This document shows positions 34,418-46,000 of a stretch of 64,000 nt of DNA, piece by piece (within the stretch, counting starts at the first letter, position 1; the number at the start of each line of letters is the position of its first letter). The translations under genes were made by a program, and so were the position numbers. The notes beneath the pieces were generated by a model. That model made no database searches. It saw nothing but the letters and a program-made list of their open reading frames with translations, and was not told the origin of the DNA. This DNA comes from Lineus longissimus (lineage: Eukaryota > Nemertea > Pilidiophora > Heteronemertea > Lineidae), in contig NC_088324.1 of the NCBI RefSeq assembly GCF_910592395.1, positions 1,364,001-1,428,000 of the forward strand, in the 5' to 3' direction.

Positions 34418-36222
34418 GGAGATTAATGATTAGCCTGTTCTATTTAAGTTCTATTCGAGAAACACTGACCTGAGTGATAAGGCAAATTCTGCAGATTGGC
34501 CTACCGGAACATGCAGTCAGGGTATCAATAAACAGTTATGCCAGGATGGACAAAATGTGTACAGTGGCCAGCGCTTGCTCTTTGATTTATTCTTTAATGA
34601 TTGATGTTGTCAGTTTGAATTGCGTTCTGCATCTCTCCATGCGCCTGGCTTTGGTCCGACAGTGGCATTGGGTACGGGAGTGGGTAGGTGATATGCCTAA
34701 TATGTGAGGGCCTTATTTGGAACAGGACCTGCTGTCACTGGTCTCAATGCATTGTGCAAAATAGCGTACTCCAATCAATCAATTGGGGGTTGCATGTAGA
34801 TAGCAGCAATAAGTCCCTAAATGCAGTTAATTTCGTGTTTAACCTTTAATAAAACTTCAGCAACGTTAGAAATTTAATGTAGCTCAATCATCGTGCCCAT
34901 TTAACTAATGTATATTACATTTCAACTTTGCCCGCTCCATGGGTATATGCTAGTCGTTATAATGTCATGAAGTCTTATCAGAAGTATCCACAGTGAAATG
35001 TCATGATTCTGGCTCTTAGAGTTCTTGTCATGCCCTGAAAGACATCCTGTCACGACACATATTTCACTTAGGATATCACCACTTGAAATATTATCAAAGA
35101 GAAATGCTGGGATTTCCAATGGTTAAGTACGAAGTATCACCAAACATTTTTTATTTGAGAGTGATAAATGTCAGGCAAGATGAAGCTCACAGTTTGAAAT
35201 TACTTTAAAAAGGTAAGAGGACATAAAGTTTTCAAGTTTTATTTAATTTAAGGAATTGAACCCGAGGCGGAGGACCTTGGTTGAGTTACCAAGACACTCT
35301 CGGGTGGAGCTAAAATACAGTCCAAACCCGAGCCGACAGGCGAGGGTTTGGACGAAATTTTAGCTCCACCCGAGAGTGTCTTGGTAACTCAACCAAGGTC
35401 CGAAGCCGAGGGTTCAATTTCTATTCTAAAATACCTCAAACTTAAAAAGATAGGCCACGAAAATAACTTGAATATGTGCGAATTTGGCAAATTCCATCCA
35501 TCGCCGGCCCGGCCGGAGCGCCGGTAGCGCCATTGTTTACATTATGTTACGGCAACGTTACAGAAAATGAGACATGTACATTTTGTACAGCGCGCATAGG
35601 AAGTCCGCATCGGCTCGCTCAAGTGATGCTAAAATCTGCGCAAATGGGCTATTTGGAGCGTTTTTCTCGGCAAATATGTGTAGTGCTCATTAAAAAACTT
35701 AGGGTGGTTGATGCTTCCTTGACTGATTTGTGTTTGAAGCAGTGTTTTGAGAGCCTCAAACTTCTGAAGTGAGCTGAAATTCCATTGACGTGACGTGTGC
35801 ATGGTTTCCACATTTTAGTGCAACCCGAGGGAACTTTGGTAGAGCATCTTGGTTGCGTGTCCAAAACACTCCGCTCTCAGAACGAGGCTTATGCATTTTC
35901 CATTTAAAAGTTGACTTTACGGTACCAAGGTATTTTAGAATAGGTGTATAGTTCTTTGTATGGGCAGGTCTATAGATTATCAACAAGCATGCAGGACGTC
36001 CAATGACGGCATCCAGAATTAGTTGGGTGGCATCCAGGCAGCCGCTGATATTCTGGCAGCTCTCAAAGCTGTTTCTGATTCCACAACATTCTTCTTCCAA
36101 AAAATCATCAGAAAACCCGCTGCAGGCTTCTGAAACACTAATTCTGTGGGGAGAACAAACATACCCTCCCTTCAAGTCTTCACTTTGAATGTTTCGAAAG
36201 CATTTTGTGAATTTCGCAAATC
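34418..36222. other. Interval without recognised genes, with foldback repeats
   Basis: Contains the 169-bp palindrome at 35253-35421. It also holds a pair of inverted 16-bp words (ctattctaaaatacct at ~35422, reverse complement at ~35929) that may bound a ~520-bp element. Open frames at 35476-35772 (+) and 35756-36175 (-) are not recognised and lack supported splice sites. Confidence 0.4.
35253..35421. mobile_element. 169-bp near-perfect palindrome
   Basis: About 65 bp from gaattgaacccgaggc through 'aagacactctcgggtggagc' is repeated in reverse complement after a ~40-bp loop. A palindrome this good indicates a foldback MITE or a recent hairpin-forming insertion. Confidence 0.8.
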
Positions 36223-39200
36223 TTAAGTGTCAGTCCATGATACCACCATGCAGGATCATGCAAATGGTGGCAAGGTGGGGGGTCAACAGATCTAGTTGTA
36301 ATTTCTACCACAGACCTGTCCTAGGGTACTATGAAGGCTGGTGGATCGAAAATAACCCCACAGTTTTGGGGTACGGCTGTTAACCATTTCCTACTCATTT
36401 TCCTTTTAAAAAAACATGCATTATCCCTCAAAATAGGCCAAGTCTTTTGTCAATTTTCGTGCATCAAACAGAATTATCACTAAACACCGCCTATTGAAAT
36501 TGAAAGTACATGATCTGAGCTACCTTTTCATGCCTTTTGTTTTGCCCCAGGTACATTTTAATGACAGGTACAGTACGTCCCAAAAACAATGCAATCTCAA
36601 ATTTCAGTAAAAAGGCAATTTTAACTCTCCTTTAGCTCCAACACTGCAGTTTTTTAGGTGATGCCACTTCCAGGTAAGGAAGTCAGAATGCTGTTTTTTA
36701 ATTTGCAAAAGAAAAAAATCCGGCCGCCCTTACGGTTTTCCGGTGAGGGGGTCGAGTCGCGCCCTTCTCACTGGTGCCCATTTTTTGCCCATTCCCTCAG
36801 ATAACTGACGAACTACACATGCTTTCCAAATAAAATTACATTTTTAGATGTTAGTGAACCCCCCCTCTCCCTTGCCCCTCCCACACACTCCCTCAAACAA
36901 CCTAGAGGCCTTTATTACCCCTGTGGAGGCTTAGCGGTCTAGGCGGAAACGAACACCAGCAACGACAACAACAACAACAGTTACAGTTACAATGCATTGT
37001 GTACTTGCACGTGTACATTGTGTGATAGTCTATTGAAAATGGAACCTGAAAAATCACAGTTGAAATGTGGATTTGCTGTCATATCCAAGGATATCGAGTG
37101 TGGTACTTACGCTTCATACCCCAATGACAAGAGTGTGATCCCCTTGAAACAATGTAAGAAGGACGTGCACTCCCATTTGATGCGTTGGATGTCCTCCAGG
37201 AAAGCCAGTCAAGTCAAAAGTGAATGGGAGCTCATAGCACTTCGTGCTGGCGTGTTTGATATGAGTTCTCCAGTTCTGGACACCACAATATGCCCGAACC
37301 ACCGATACAAGTTGAGTTTATCATGGAATCAGCAAAGGAGATGCCAGCACCCACTTCATCAACCCTCTAAAACAAGTCGGAAGCCCAGAAAAGATGGTGG
37401 TTCAGTTCATCGAGTGATGTCTCGGGAAATATACATCAAGTGGGGAGTTTTTGTCCCAGTTGGCTCAGGTAAGGGATCAGTCTCAAAATCACTGAAGTAG
37501 AAAAGAAGCAGTAGGCCTGTAATGATACCCACTCTGACTAAACCTAACTTTGGTGCAAAACCAACTGAGTGATAACGATTTACCACTTCACTTGTGTTCT
37601 TCCTAGAAAGTTAATTGGAGCCTTGGCTTGATGATCAGGAAGTCCCAGTTATGATTCCCTGCCAGTGCCACTGGAGGTGATGCTTCACTGCCGTACAAAA
37701 TCAGCATGGCCGGTCGCATTATCAAAACAAGTCGATCATCATCATCATGTCCTCACACTATTATATTGCACATCATATTATCATTACCCCCATAATCTGG
37801 TGCCTTTTCAGCTCTGTGTAAAGGATGTGAGGCTAAACATCGAGTATCTGTGGCAAATGTAGAACCAGAAGTAGAACCAGCACCCATGGATACAGAGGTG
37901 AGTTGAATGAAAAAAAAGGGGAGAAGATTCGGGGCAAGCCAAAGTGAATATTGGTTAATTCTGCCTGCAGCGACTGACTTACATGTAAGAAGGTCACTGA
38001 TGAGAGAGGAGGGACTAAGCTGAAAACCTTGATGCCATTCTGGCTCCCATCTCCTTGGCAATGAGGGATTCTAAGCCAAACCTGATTCTCCATCAATATC
38101 TTTTTTCAGTCCGCTGTTGCCTCTTCCTCTGTTCAACCAGCCGACGCCTTAGAAAACCCAGCAGACGGGACAGAAGGGCAAATTTGATGGGTGATGTTGT
38201 TGCAACAGTATCATAAGGACTGCTGGTCAAGCACTCTTGAGCTGGGAGAGAGAAATGATAAGAGGGTAGAGACAGATTTTCTGAAATGTTGGTCTTTGAG
38301 TCATGACTGGGCAGAATTACCCAGTGAAAGTTGTCAGCTACACATCAAGAATTCTTGATTTAGAATGAAAGGGTACGACTTTATTGGATGTACATTCATC
38401 AGGCTTGACCTGAGATTTTCCACGCCATTGATTGCAAATGCATTGTTCGCATTCTACAATACATCTCTCTTTTTCTAAAAAAAATACATGGTGAATTTCC
38501 TAAAACTGTTACATGCTGTGTTTTTGTCTCCCTTGACTAACATAACCTGCAATATGAAGGACATCCAGATTTGATGTTCTAGTATATCTAGCGGATGGTT
38601 TATCAGGTAAAATGCGGGGCTTGGTTAAAAAATGATTTTATAGCGATATCTTGGGATAAATTTGAACTTTGGCTTTCAGTAAACAATTGTAAATGCCAAG
38701 ATAGATTTTTAATGTCAGTATACTTAGTAGCGCTAATGTCAGTTTTGAACAACCAAGCCTGCTACTGGAAAGTGCGACTCTCTCCTGATACTATCCTGCA
38801 CTTGGGCCTGACATGTAGTACCGTAAATGAGGTGTTACTAGTATTGGTCCCTCCCTAGTAGTGGTTAGTAGTGGTTTGGCTATTGTCTGCAAAATAGCCT
38901 GTTTGCTATGTATCATTATATTAGCTTGTAAATAAATCACCCATTTGTAAAAAAAAAGTGTCCCTGCTTCTTAGGTGGCAGCACTGTCCTCTGCAGACAG
39001 GTACAAGTGTAGCATGTGGAAAGTTGTGATCTCCCCTAAGGGACTGGACAGTACCGTAACTCAGTTCATGAAAAACTTCCCCATTCCAGTACATGTATAT
39101 GTACAATTTAGCCAATGCTATAGCAACTCCAGGAGAACATTTCACCGCCAACCAAGGAGCTAAAAACTTCCAAAAGCAGTACTCTTGACGGTGCAGCCAA

Positions 39201-39761
39201 CTGCAGGGTTGTCCTCATCAAACAGTAATTACAGTAGGAACTGCACCTTTGGTCAATTGGCTCCTTAGCAATGGAAGGTGTTACTAGTATGTGAAATGAG
39301 CACTTCTGCTTTATCATGTGCAAGCCACAGCATTCAAAGACCTGCAGTGGTGGAGATATGAGCGTCGATAGAGAGCTCTTCCTAAGCACTGCCCCTAGGT
39401 ATGCATAATTACTAGGCCTAGCACGACCAAAGTATGAAGTGTTACTCAATGACCTGTTGCAGAATGGAAGATCTCATCAAATACTTCCATCATACAAAGG
39501 GGGAAAATCCAGCTATTTTTTTTAGTCTCTGCAGGAGTGCCCAACATTGACAAAAAAATACACAAAAAATAGGGGGAAAAAAGCTAAAATAAGCCCCCTA
39601 ACTAGGCCTGCCCCTAACTCGGTTGCTAGTGATTTTTGAGAGTCATCAATTGCTGTGTAATGATGGCTTAGTGGAAGGATCTTGCATACCTAATCTCGTT
39701 AAAAACGGTTGACCGCCACCTTGCCACCCTCTGCATGGTGGTATCATGGACTGACACTTAA
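36223..39761. mobile_element. TTAA-bounded 3.5-kb element with 31-bp inverted ends enclosing a gene
   Basis: TTAA at 36223-36226 is followed by GTGTCAGTCCATGATACC and CACCATGCAG. The same sequence lies in reverse complement ending at TTAA 39758-39761: 31 identical bases including TTAA, then looser similarity through 'ggtggcaaggtgg' and 'ggtcaac'. TTAA targets are used by piggyBac-like and Kolobok-like transposons; which class this belongs to is not resolved. The three-exon Cys/His protein gene (37039-38187) lies inside, and no transposase-like ORF is visible. The right end abuts the first base of homology of CCP unit A. Confidence 0.65.
37039..38187 (+). CDS. Cys/His-cluster protein (197 aa), three exons, function unknown
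   Basis: Exons 37039-37468 (donor GTAAGG, phase 1), 37812-37897 (acceptor ccttttcag, donor GTGAGT, phase 0) and 38110-38187 (acceptor ttttttcag, TGA at 38185) join in frame to 594 bp. The protein has C-P-N-H (C85, H88), C-Q-H-P-L-H (C102, H104, H107), a basic linker, IKWGVFVPVGS and L-C-K-G-C (C146, C149), followed by an acidic Pro/Ala-rich tail. The spaced Cys/His pairs look like a zinc-binding cluster. Similar unnamed arrangements occur, as far as I recall, in families of uncharacterised proteins of lancelets and corals; no function is known to me. An upstream in-frame Met at 36997 would add 14 residues (MCTCTCTLCD start). An AATAAA at 38931 could end the transcript. Lying inside a TTAA-bounded repeat, it may be transposon-encoded or captured. 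Confidence 0.68.
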
Positions 39762-40082
39762 CCTCTGCACTGGCTAGTGACGACAAAGCATACACATTGC
39801 ACACTTTATATAAAACAACATGTTTACATGTTTCGCTAGATTTTCCTTCCAAACGGTTTATTCAATCCTTATGCAATTGGGTTCTCTTATTTATTATCAT
39901 TTTGATATTTGCAGGATTGGTCAAAACAAATAAGAGATAATGATAAAGCTAGTTCTATGCTCAATTGGGCCAAAGTGGTCGAGCTTAGGTTTACTTGACA
40001 TAGATTTATAATCTTAAAACGAAAATGATCATTCAGTGACGGTTTTTTCTCAAGAGAGAAAAATATAGTATTTCGCGTATGC

Positions 40083-43000
40083 TTATGGGAAAATGTTTTC
40101 AGTAGATTGGAGGCGGTGTATTGAAGTCCACGTACTTGGCTTGCATGATATCACCATTTCTGTTGGATCCCATGCCCCTTTTTGACAGGTAACACGGATT
40201 GTTGATGTACCAGTCGCTCCAAAATAATAACCATAACGTCCCGAATAATGTCTCCGTCGAGCCAGGTAGTGCGTCCCTCTGCAACCAACATCAATTTCAT
40301 TCCCATGCGCCACATATTCTCTGGCGTCTATTCTGATTGTATCATGAGCGTTGGTAACCGCCACTCCATCTTTCTGCCATTTTGATAATGCACAGGGGGC
40401 TGAAACGAGTAAGGATGGAATTTAAATGGCTCTAACATACGATAATATTACCCCGGCACCGATACTCACAGGACATGTTTCGAAACAGCAATGTTTGTTA
40501 CTGGTTCAGTCTACTAGCATACCAACATGTGCGGAGTCCCCCCAAATAGCAACTTACAGGCCTCACATTGGTTAAATTGGTTCGTTACACGGGAGGATCA
40601 AATGAATTGTATTTCATGAACGTTTTGTTGCCTGAGAACATGATTTCAAAATGTTCACTACAAACCTTCAACGCATTGCTCACGAAACGCTCCTGGAAAC
40701 GTCCATATTCCGAAATTACACTGTGTGGTAATTGTTGGATTGGTCTTCGACGAGTTCAGCACGAAACCATCCTCACATGCAATATTGATTGATGCCCTAT
40801 GATTGAAATACCGGTCGAACGGGTAATACAGAATGTTATTGATGACATGTCTTCTGTCTGCATGGCTCGGCACTCTACAGCCCTCTGAAAGTTAGAATAA
40901 TCAGCAAAATGATAAGGTCTATATAACATACATCATGCGCACTTATACACGCAAAGTATACAGGCCTACACGTGACCCAACAACTACGTTTTAAAAAAGG
41001 AAGTGACTACTTGGCAAGCCCGGCTTACCAAACAGCGACTTTTTCTTGTCCTGAATGGAGAGCCGAACTCATTCATATTAAAGTAAAGTCTCCACCTCGC
41101 CAAACAGGGTAGATTTTTTACCTGTTTGGCAAGCCCGGCTGGCCGAACTGGGTGGCTTTTTAGTGCTGTTTGGCAAGCGGCTCTCCAAACAGGACAAAAA
41201 AAGATGCCTGTTCGGCGAGCGGCTTGCCAAATAGACCCGGCCTTTAAAAAAATATAAATGTACAGTCATTGCACTGTATGGTCGTCGATATACGGCTCTC
41301 AGTCGGAGCACGTCTTGATGTGACTCTTATTACGACATCTTTGGTTTCTTTAGGGACTCCTGCAATTATATCACAGAGTCCCCAATCATTGTGTTTCTAC
41401 AGCTGATAATGTCCAGGGCCCGGCTGTTCAAAAGCTCAAAAGTCACGTTATCCCTAACGGTTACGTTAAGTATCCTTAAGGACGTTGTCTCTTTCAGTTA
41501 AACCCATTAAAATTATCATATTTAGACTTAATGTCTCCGGTAAAGCTAACATTGTTTTTTGATCAACGCAGCCCTAGTTGACGTTCAGCTCCCGCCCAAC
41601 TCACTTATTTACATGTTGCGCTTCATAATACTATTCCGTTATTTCACGGCATAATTTGGTAATGTTTTATTAATTCCCAACTCAATAATTTACAAGATGC
41701 ACTTCATACATGTATGTCATTCCGTTATTTTACGAAATATTTGGGTGATTCTTTAATATTTTCAAAAGGGTTTATATTAAATGACTAAGTGCATTTGTCA
41801 TTCCTTTTTTGTTATTCCCCGAAGTTCCAACTTACTCTCTTGGCATACTTGAGGCTGAGGGACATTCCCCAGCCTGTACTTTCCGGTGTCACATTTCACC
41901 CAGCCACTGGGTTCATGTTCAGATATTTCTTTTCAGAAAAATGAACATTGAAAAGTCTCTGGACTATCCGTCCTTAATATGGACAACCGCTCAAACTGAT
42001 CGGAAGCACAAAAGCAACTATGCCTTCCTAGCTAAGCTAAACACGCTACCAGAAACTATCACAGAAACAAAGTGCAATCGATGTACTCAATGTTATACCG
42101 ATCCGCAACTTCATTTTTTCTGTGGATGTTCAGGTTTTTCCTCCCAACGTGAGAAATTTTGGGAACAAATTGAAAATGAATGCCCAGTTGAACTCAGCAC
42201 AGCACTGTGGAACATGTGCGACGATGAACTCACAGAAACATTGCTCGGGAAACAACTTTCCGCTTTTGATTATGAAGAAAATGTAGCACTTCTTCGGATC
42301 ACAGCACAGTGCTGGAATGTTTAGGCTAATTATATCTAAAATGTTTTTCTTGCCGAAGACTACATATTTTTTGACAACAGCTAGAAGTATGTAAATAGTG
42401 TACATTAGTTGTTATAATTTTATGTTGCTTTGAATTTTTTGTAATCTTCTATATAGGAGGAATAAACAGATATATATATATAAGTCGAACCAACAACCTT
42501 AAAAGTGTGGGAAACGCTCACCGTTTCCCTTATATTATCTGAAGATGAAACATTTTTGAATGTTTCTGTTCCCGAGTGTCCCCCTGATCGTTTATGTTGT
42601 TTGGGAACGGTAAAAGGCGAGTTGACACGTTGTTCCCCGTTTACCGGCCATAATGAAAATGCTTGGTATTTTTTTTGTTAATTGTATGGGAACACTGAAA
42701 TATGAGGAGATACCAAAAACATTACACCGGCGCTGGCTTCCTCTGGGCATTTGGTTTCCAGCAGAGTGTGTGCATTACCGGTGCTTACATGTACTCGACG
42801 TCTTCCCCGGGCGACAGTAACATGAGAAGCAGGAGCCTCCGTGAAAAAAAATTGGACGAAAATTAGTGTGCAACCGTTACCATTTTGAGGGGACAACGAC
42901 AAGAGTGAGAAAAAAGGGTAACGAAATTTATGCGAACTCGGGACGCCTATACGCCGGCTCGGTTAACTTACTTTCTTTACAGATTGGAGAATGGGAAAGG

Positions 43001-46000
43001 CCATTATAATTGCCGTTATCACATCGACGCCGACCATCGAATGTATTCTCAGAGACTTCGTACTTCGGTTTACATGAGAAAGTGGCATTTGTTCCATCGC
43101 GAACATATTCATTCGGAGGTATGTATAGGACTGGTGGTGAATAGGTCACCGACTCCAAACTGTGGAAAGCTTCGTCTAGTTTATCACATGGTGCTGGAAA
43201 ACCAAACGGGATATGTACACATACATGTACATGTAAGATAACATCAAAGCCATATTTTGGACAACATTACTGGTTATAAGTTAGGCAGTAAGAAGTTTAC
43301 TCTTTCTTAAACGTTACTATGAATATGAGGCTGACAAATCTATCATGATTTTTTTCTGTGGGCGTGTAGCTGATAAATCTGATTAATTACGAAACATTCC
43401 AGGGTTATATGTGGTGTTGGGAAAAATAATGATAATAATAAAATTTGTGGATGGTACAAAAATATTCTTTTAACACGTGTTTTCAAGTATTCGAAGATTA
43501 CAAATCAGTACATGCACTTTATTTTGAGCAGATTGTTTGTAGGTATCATAGCTATACTAATTTAGCTACTAAAGATATAACTAATATCAATGCAACAATT
43601 AGGACATTATAACATATCAAATAATATATTATAATGTAATAAAATGGATATCCATACCTTGTTCGCATTTCTTCCCAAAAACAGTCACGTCAGACCAATT
43701 ACCATACTTGCACTTGGTGGTCAACGAATTTCTGTTCATGGTCGAGCTGAACACCTGTCTTCTTGGGCAAGACACGTAAACTATAGCATCGTGTGCGATG
43801 GAAGCTGATTGGGGACGGAACAACAGCTCTTGGTTGTAGTCTGTCGGTAAGCGACATTCTCCTGAAAAAAAACCACTGTATATTATTTTCACGACCTTCA
43901 GATTCCTTTCCAAATAAAGTGTACACTTGACTATAGTCTTTTGTAGTTATTGCCTTACCGGTGTGACAACGATGCGATTCCTCTTGCAATTCGCGGAGTC
44001 CAATACGATTAATTTTGTGATTAAGACCTGGGCATTATAGTTGCAAACTCTAACGACTTGCCATAAGTTCTGAGGACTTAACCTCTGCACTGGCAAGTGA
44101 CGACAAAGAATACACATTGCACACTTTATATAAAACAACATGTTTACATGTTTCGCTAGAATTCCCTTCCAAACGGTTTATTCAATCCTTATTCAATTGG
44201 GTTCTCTTATTTATTATCATTTTGATATTTGCATGATTGGTCAAAACAAATAAGAGATAATGATAAAGCTAGTTCTATGCTCAATTGGGCCAAAGTGGTC
44301 GAGCTTAGGTTTACTTGAAATAGATTTATAATTTTAAAACGAAAATGATCATTCAGTGACGGTTTTTTCTCAAGAGAGAAAAATATAGTATTTCGCGTAT
44401 GCTTATGGGAAAATGTTTTCAGTAGATTGGAGGCGGTGTATTGAAGTCCACGTACTTGGCTTGCATGATATCACCGTTTCTGTTGGCTCCCATGCCCCTT
44501 TTTGACAGGTTACACGGATTGTTGATGTACCAGTCGCTTCAAAAGAATAAGCATAACGCCCCACAGAATATCTCCATCGAGCCAGATAGTGCGTCCCTCT
44601 GCAACCAACATCAATTTCACTCCCATGCGCCACATATTCTCTGGCGTCTATTCTGATTGTATCATGAGCGTTGGTAACCGCCACTCCATCTTTCTGCCAT
44701 TTTGATAATGCACAGGGGGCTGAAACGAGTAAGGATGGAATTTAAATGGCTCTAACATACGATAATATTACCCGGGCAGCGATACTCACAGGACATGTTT
44801 CGAAACAGCAATGTTTGTTACTGGTTCAGTCTACTAGCATACCAACATGTGCGGAGTACCCCCAAATAGCAACTTACAGGCCTCACATTGGTTAAATTGG
44901 TTCGTTACACGGGAGGATCAAATGAATTGTATTTCATGAACGTTTTGTTGCCTGAGAACATGATTTCAAAATGTTCACTACAAACCTTCAACGCATTGCT
45001 CACGAAACGCTCCTGGAAACGTCCATATTCCGAAATTACACTGTGTGGTAATTGGTGGATTGGTCTTCGACGAGTTCAGCACGAAACCATCCTCACATGC
45101 AATATTGATTGATGCCCTATGATTGAAATACCGGTCGAACGGGTGATACAGAATGTTATTGATGACATGTCTTCTGTCTGCATGGCTCGGCACTCTACAG
45201 CCCTCTGAAAGTTAGAATAATCAGCAAAATGATAAGGTCTATATTACATACATCATGCGCACTTATACACGCAAAGTATACAGGCCTACACGTGACCCAA
45301 CAACAACGTTTTAAAAAAGGAAGTGACTACTTGGCAAGCCCGGCTTACCAAACAGCGACTTTTTCTTGTCCTGAATGGAGAGCCGAACTCATTAATATTA
45401 AAGTAAAGTCTCCAGCTCGCCAAACAGGGTAGATTCTTTACCTGTTTGGCAAGCCCGGCTGGCCGAACTGGGTGGCTTTTTAGTGCTGTTTGGCAAGCGG
45501 CTCTCCAAACAGGACAAAAAAAGATGCCTGTTCGGCGAGCGGCTTGCCAAATAGACCCGGCCTTTAAAAAAATATAAATGTACAGTCATTGCACTGTATG
45601 GTCGTCGATATACGGCTCTCAGTCGGAGCACGTCTTGATGTGACTCTTATTACGACATCTTTGGTTTCTTTAGGGACTCCTGCAATTATATCACAGAGTC
45701 CCCAATCATTGTGTTTCTACAGCTGATAATGTCCAGGGCCCGGCTGTTCAAAAGCTCAAAAGTCACGTTATCCCTAACGGTTACGTTAAGTATCCTTAAG
45801 GACGTTGTCTCTTTCAGTTAAACCCATTAAAATTATCATATTTAGACTTAATGTCTCCGGTAAAGCTAACATTGTTTTTTTATCAACGCAGCCCTAGTTG
45901 ACGTTCAGCTCCCGCCCAACTCACTTATTTACATGTTGCGCTTCATAATACTATTCCGTTATTTCACGGCATAATTTGGTAATGTTTTATTAATTCCCAA

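Larger units (their letters stand above)
39758..44077 (-). repeat. Tandem CCP unit A (4.3 kb)
   Basis: First of the tandem blocks that begin at 'ttaacctctgcactgg'. It carries four intact CCP exons (40136-40399, 40666-40884, 42972-43193, 43658-43861), one broken CCP exon, a LINE tail and a MITE. It lacks the ~845-bp segment present in units B and C, which gives it the shorter period. Confidence 0.9.
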
